DNA of 8,276 nt from Gammaproteobacteria bacterium (GTDB lineage: Bacteria > Pseudomonadota > Gammaproteobacteria > HK1): positions 1 to 8,276 of the forward strand of contig JAGRHX010000149.1 in the NCBI GenBank assembly GCA_020444775.1. The letters are read 5' to 3'. The position numbers were made by a program, and so were the translations under genes. The notes under the pieces were generated by a model. It ran no database searches. It had not been told where the DNA came from and was given only the letters and a program-made list of their open reading frames with translations. Numbering within the stretch: the stretch's first letter is position 1; each line of letters opens with the position of its first letter. Positions 5,747 to 8,276 of the stretch are shown here, piece after piece.

Positions 5747-6252
5747 GGTTCGGACAATGCCTGTTTCAGGCGGCGCAGATGCGCGGCGTTCGCGGCAAGG
5801 TCGCCGCGCCCCAGCCGCGAGCGTGAGCGTGCCCGCAGCCACGAGCCGCCGTCGGTGGTCGGCTCCAACCACACGCGCACGTCGTCGACGAAGCCGAGCA
5901 GTGGGCTGCGCACCTGCGCGCTCAGACCCGAGCCGGCCCGGGCGGTGTTGTCCGTAGCATCATCGGTCGCCGCTGCGTCGACGAGCTGCCAGCCCAGCGC
6001 CCGCATGGCGTTGCGCACCTCGTCCAGCGCTTGATCGGGTGGCATCGGCAGACGCGGTGAGACGAGCTCGGGAAATCGGGCATCGGGGCTCAGCTCGGCG
6101 ACGTTGCGGGTCAGATAGACCCGCAGTCGCTCCGCCAGTCCCGGGGGCGCAAGCAGGGCCGGCGCGTTGCGGACCAGGGTCGCGAGCAAGACAATCACCG
6201 CGATCAACGACAGTGCCGCCACGGCCAGTAGCGTCCACCCCAGCCATCTCAT
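5743..6252 (-). CDS. DUF1499 family protein with N-terminal membrane helix
   Basis: A small protein of the uncharacterised DUF1499 family (PF07386). It has 169 residues: a hydrophobic segment at about 5-27, probably a membrane anchor, a linker, then the conserved domain. Visible: FPEL at 60-63, ALGWQL at 85-90, SPLLGFVDDVRVWL at 116-129 and RARSRSRLGRGDLAANAAHLRRL at 140-162. The FxDDVxV and RSxSRxGxxDLxxNxxRI patterns are the hallmarks of the family. A stretch rich in Ala/Asp/Thr (92-105) looks like a loop insertion. ATG 6252 has AGGCGAA ending 5 nt upstream, a reasonable ribosome site. It sits between tesA and the peptidase lipoprotein and overlaps the latter by 4 nt (GTGA), so the two are probably co-translated. 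No enzymatic role can be assigned. Confidence 0.9.
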   Translation of the reverse strand: MRWLGWTLLAVAALSLIAVIVLLATLVRNAPALLAPPGLAERLRVYLTRNVAELSPDARFPELVSPRLPMPPDQALDEVRNAMRALGWQLVDAAATDDATDNTARAGSGLSAQVRSPLLGFVDDVRVWLEPTTDGGSWLRARSRSRLGRGDLAANAAHLRRLKQALSEP

Positions 6253-6332
6253 GCGTGTTCGCCTGACACCGGCTCGGGTGAGGCAGGGCGATCCACGGGC
6301 CGCCGGCGGCTGCCGATCGGATCACCGCTCAT
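6249..6332 (-). CDS. Possible small ORF (27 aa) bridging tesA and the DUF1499 gene
   Basis: The minus strand has an ATG at 6332-6330 that overlaps the tesA stop as ATGA. Its frame stays open for 27 codons and stops at TGA 6251-6249, which overlaps the DUF1499 start, again as ATGA. The product would start MSGDPIGSRRRP and be rich in Arg and Pro, with no hydrophobic segment and no family I recognise. A GCGGGG run about 9 nt upstream is a mediocre ribosome site. It fills the only gap in this operon. It could be a translational relay or leader, or chance, since open frames are common at this GC content. No functional claim is made. Confidence 0.3.
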   Translation of the reverse strand: MSGDPIGSRRRPVDRPASPEPVSGEHA

Positions 6333-7054
6333 GGTGTGAACCCCGCGGTGCGAGCCAGCGCCCCCCAGACGTTGTCGAGCATGATCGGTTGGGCTTGCGC
6401 GGTGGGATGGATACCGTCGGACTGCATCATCCCCGGCTCGGCGGCGACACCTGCGAGCAGGTAAGGCACCCACTCGATCCCGAACTCACCGGCAAGCCGT
6501 TGATAGATGGCGCGGAAGCGCTCGGTGAAGATCGGCCCCAGATTCGGCGGCAGGCGCACCGCCAACAGCAACGGCCGCGCATTGGCCGCGAGAGAGCGCT
6601 CGATAAGGGTGCGCAGATTCTGCTCGGTCTGTTGCAGGGAAAGACCACGCAGCCCGTCGTTGCCACCCAGCTCGATGAGCACCACGTCCGGGCGGAGGCG
6701 AGCGAGCTCGGCATCGATGCGTGAGACCGCGCCGTGGGTGGTCTCACCGCTGACGCTCGCGTTGACCACCCGCCAGTCCAGCTCGCGCTGGCGCAGACGA
6801 CGCTCCAGCAACGCCACCCAACCCTGGTCTATGTCGATGCCGAACGCCGCCGACAGGCTGTCACCGAGCACCAGGATCAGCGCTCGTGTGTCTGCTTCAG
6901 CGCCGGTCGACCGGGTCGGCGACGCTGACGAAGGAGCCCGGCCATCGACCTGGGCCATGGCCGCGACGCAGACCAGCAACAAGCCCAGGCCGAGGAGCAG
7001 CCAGCGGCCGGAACGAGGCCTCGCGACCCCCGCTAGCAACTTCTGATCGATCAC
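6329..7054 (-). CDS. tesA: Exported SGNH-family esterase/acyl thioesterase I (TesA-type arylesterase)
   Basis: A GDSL/SGNH hydrolase of the TesA group (thioesterase I, lysophospholipase, arylesterase), predicted to be periplasmic. It has 241 residues from GTG. Visible: a basic n-region and hydrophobic core (WLLLGLGLLLVCVAA, 18-32) ending in AMA-Q, a signal peptidase I site near residue 34; a disordered linker to about 57; then block I GDSLS at 64-68 with Ser66, block II SGET at 103-106, block III GGND at 130-133 and block V DGIHP at 213-217 with Asp213 and His216. All catalytic and oxyanion-hole blocks are present. GTG 7054 lies 2 nt after the upstream oxidoreductase stop; no Shine-Dalgarno sequence is clear, so coupled translation is likely. 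In many Proteobacteria tesA sits beside a YbbA-type ABC transporter gene, which is not seen here. Confidence 0.9.
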   Translation of the reverse strand: MIDQKLLAGVARPRSGRWLLLGLGLLLVCVAAMAQVDGRAPSSASPTRSTGAEADTRALILVLGDSLSAAFGIDIDQGWVALLERRLRQRELDWRVVNASVSGETTHGAVSRIDAELARLRPDVVLIELGGNDGLRGLSLQQTEQNLRTLIERSLAANARPLLLAVRLPPNLGPIFTERFRAIYQRLAGEFGIEWVPYLLAGVAAEPGMMQSDGIHPTAQAQPIMLDNVWGALARTAGFTP

Positions 7055-7056
7055 GC

Positions 7057-8276
7057 TCAGGCGGCCACCGACGCCGACTCACCACGTTCGAACCGATCCA
7101 GCAGCTGCTCACGACGCTGGCTGGCCTGCTCGATGCTCTGCAGCTTGATGTGACCGAAACCGCGGATCTCCTCTGGCATCGAGGCGATTTCCACCGCCAG
7201 GGCATGATTATGCGTGTTCAAACCGGCGCACAAGCGCTCCAGGAGCTGCTCGTACTCGCGCACCAGGGCCCGCTCCCGACGCCGCTCGGCCGTCCATCCG
7301 AACGGGTCCAGCCAGCTGCCACGTAAGCGCTTGAAGCGCGCCAGACGAGCCAGCACCGCGAGCATCCACTCGCCGTATTCGGACTTGCGTGGCTCACCGG
7401 TGTTGGGGTCGCGACGCGCGAGCAACGGTGGAGCCAGATGCAGGGTGAGCCGATAATCGCCCTCGAAGGCTTGCTCGATGCTCTCGCGGAAGGCCGGCTC
7501 GCTGTACAGACGGGCCACCTCGTACTCATCCTTGTAGGCCATCAGTCCGGCCAGATTCCTGGCCACCGCCATGGCCAGGCCGCTCTGCCCGGGACACGCG
7601 CGCGCCTCGGCCTCACGCACCTGCTCGACACGCCGACGATAGCGCTCGGCGTAGGCGGCGTCTTGATACGCCTCGAGCAAGCGACCGCGATGCGCCAGCA
7701 CGTCGTCGACACTGTCCGGGCGGCGTGGTGGCATCACCGCCACGTTCGGCGTCAGGGCACGTTGCACCCGCGCCAGATCGGCACCGGCCTGGCGTCCCCA
7801 GGTGAAGGCCTGCTTGTTCATGTCGATGGCGACGCCGTTGAGCTCGATGGCCCGCTCTATGGAGCGCGCATGCAATGGCACCAGACCTTTCTGGTAGGCA
7901 AAGCCGAGCATGAACAGGTTGGTCGCGATCGAATCACCCATCAGCGCGGTGGCTATCCGTGTCGCTTCGACATAATCGACCGCAACCGAACCACAGGCGG
8001 CCTCGATACGCTGGTGCATTTCCTCGCTGGGGAAGGACAGATTGGGGGTGCGCGTGAACAAGCCGGTCATCACCCGGTGCCCGTTGGCCACCACCCGGGT
8101 GCGTCCCATGTCCATGGTCGCCAGGGTATCTCTTGCACCGGTCACCAACAGGTCGCAGCCGATCACCAGATTGGCGCCACCGTTCGCAATCCGGGTAGAG
8201 GTGATCGAACCGGGATCGGTGGCGATACGCAGGTGGCTGATCACGGCGCCCCCCTTCTGCGCCAGGCCGGTCTGGT
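7057..8276 (-). CDS. Indolepyruvate:ferredoxin oxidoreductase, fused type, C-terminal third (5' end outside window)
   Basis: The long fused arylpyruvate oxidoreductases (about 1150 residues) oxidatively decarboxylate indolepyruvate or phenylpyruvate to arylacetyl-CoA and pass electrons to ferredoxin, using thiamine diphosphate. The frame is open to the window edge and 405 residues are visible. They begin QTGLAQKGGAVISHLR, the hallmark of the gamma (POR, PF01558) domain, continue to NLFMLGFAYQKGLVPL and the NKQAFTWGRQAG end of that domain, and then enter the C-terminal DUF6537-like region with YKDEYEVARLY. The TPP-binding and core 2-oxoacid domains would lie beyond the right edge. The first GTG in the frame (8244) is an internal valine codon, not a start. 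TGA at 7059-7057 is 2 nt before tesA. The visible part has no frameshift. Whether the substrate is aryl or branched-chain cannot be read from this part. Confidence 0.92.
   Translation of the reverse strand, partial: QTGLAQKGGAVISHLRIATDPGSITSTRIANGGANLVIGCDLLVTGARDTLATMDMGRTRVVANGHRVMTGLFTRTPNLSFPSEEMHQRIEAACGSVAVDYVEATRIATALMGDSIATNLFMLGFAYQKGLVPLHARSIERAIELNGVAIDMNKQAFTWGRQAGADLARVQRALTPNVAVMPPRRPDSVDDVLAHRGRLLEAYQDAAYAERYRRRVEQVREAEARACPGQSGLAMAVARNLAGLMAYKDEYEVARLYSEPAFRESIEQAFEGDYRLTLHLAPPLLARRDPNTGEPRKSEYGEWMLAVLARLARFKRLRGSWLDPFGWTAERRRERALVREYEQLLERLCAGLNTHNHALAVEIASMPEEIRGFGHIKLQSIEQASQRREQLLDRFERGESASVAA

Noticed and set aside
5747..5872. Upstream start for the lipoprotein gene
   Set aside because: It would place about 86 residues before the lipobox Cys and overlap DUF1499 extensively; the GTGA start at 5746 fits better.
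6960..6980. Possible lipobox in TesA (LLVC)
   Set aside because: The residue before Cys is Val, not Gly, Ala or Ser; the AMA-Q site fits signal peptidase I.
1..8276. CRISPR arrays, insertion sequences, phage genes, toxin-antitoxin pairs, tRNA genes
   Set aside because: No transposase, regular spaced repeats, terminal inverted repeats or tRNA-like cloverleaf were seen; composition is even across the window.

Overview
The window is GC-rich, densely packed bacterial chromosome with no mobile-element, phage, CRISPR, tRNA or rRNA signal. The gene content (mpl next to ubiX, pdxH, trmH, a YeeZ-like SDR, TesA-type esterase, DUF1499, a PF10023-type lipoprotein, and a long fused indolepyruvate:ferredoxin oxidoreductase) and the closeness of TrmH and UbiX to gammaproteobacterial forms suggest a high-GC gammaproteobacterium. 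The mpl-ubiX neighbourhood is also known from Pseudomonas. I cannot name a genus from sequence reading alone.

Layout, left to right. (1) Plus strand, 1-1549: the 3' part of mpl (cell-wall peptide recycling), then ubiX (prenylated-FMN synthesis for ubiquinone). (2) Minus strand, 1581-3684, read right to left: a YeeZ-like NAD(P)-dependent epimerase/dehydratase, pdxH (PLP synthesis) starting inside the end of that gene, and yjbQ. It converges on ubiX at an inverted repeat that contains both stop codons. (3) Plus strand, 3861-4520: trmH (tRNA Gm18 methyltransferase), divergent from the epimerase across a 176-bp gap. (4) Minus strand, 4469-8276, read right to left: the C-terminal third of a fused indolepyruvate:ferredoxin oxidoreductase, tesA (exported SGNH esterase), a possible 27-codon ORF, a DUF1499 membrane protein, and a lipoprotein with an HELTH zinc-peptidase motif. 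This last gene overlaps the end of trmH tail to tail.

The recognised genes are mostly housekeeping. What stands out is how tightly the minus-strand runs are coupled: GTGA/ATGA overlaps, a 2-bp gap, and many GTG/TTG starts. Other unusual points are the in-frame 15-bp tandem repeat where the epimerase tail meets the start of pdxH, the small ORF that exactly bridges tesA and DUF1499, and the little-studied DUF1499/lipoprotein-peptidase pair. I see no clear signature of a new defence or mobile system.

The longest stretch without a gene is 176 bp (3685-3860). Start sites were chosen from family alignment recalled from memory, Shine-Dalgarno-like sequence and gene overlaps; none was tested by search.
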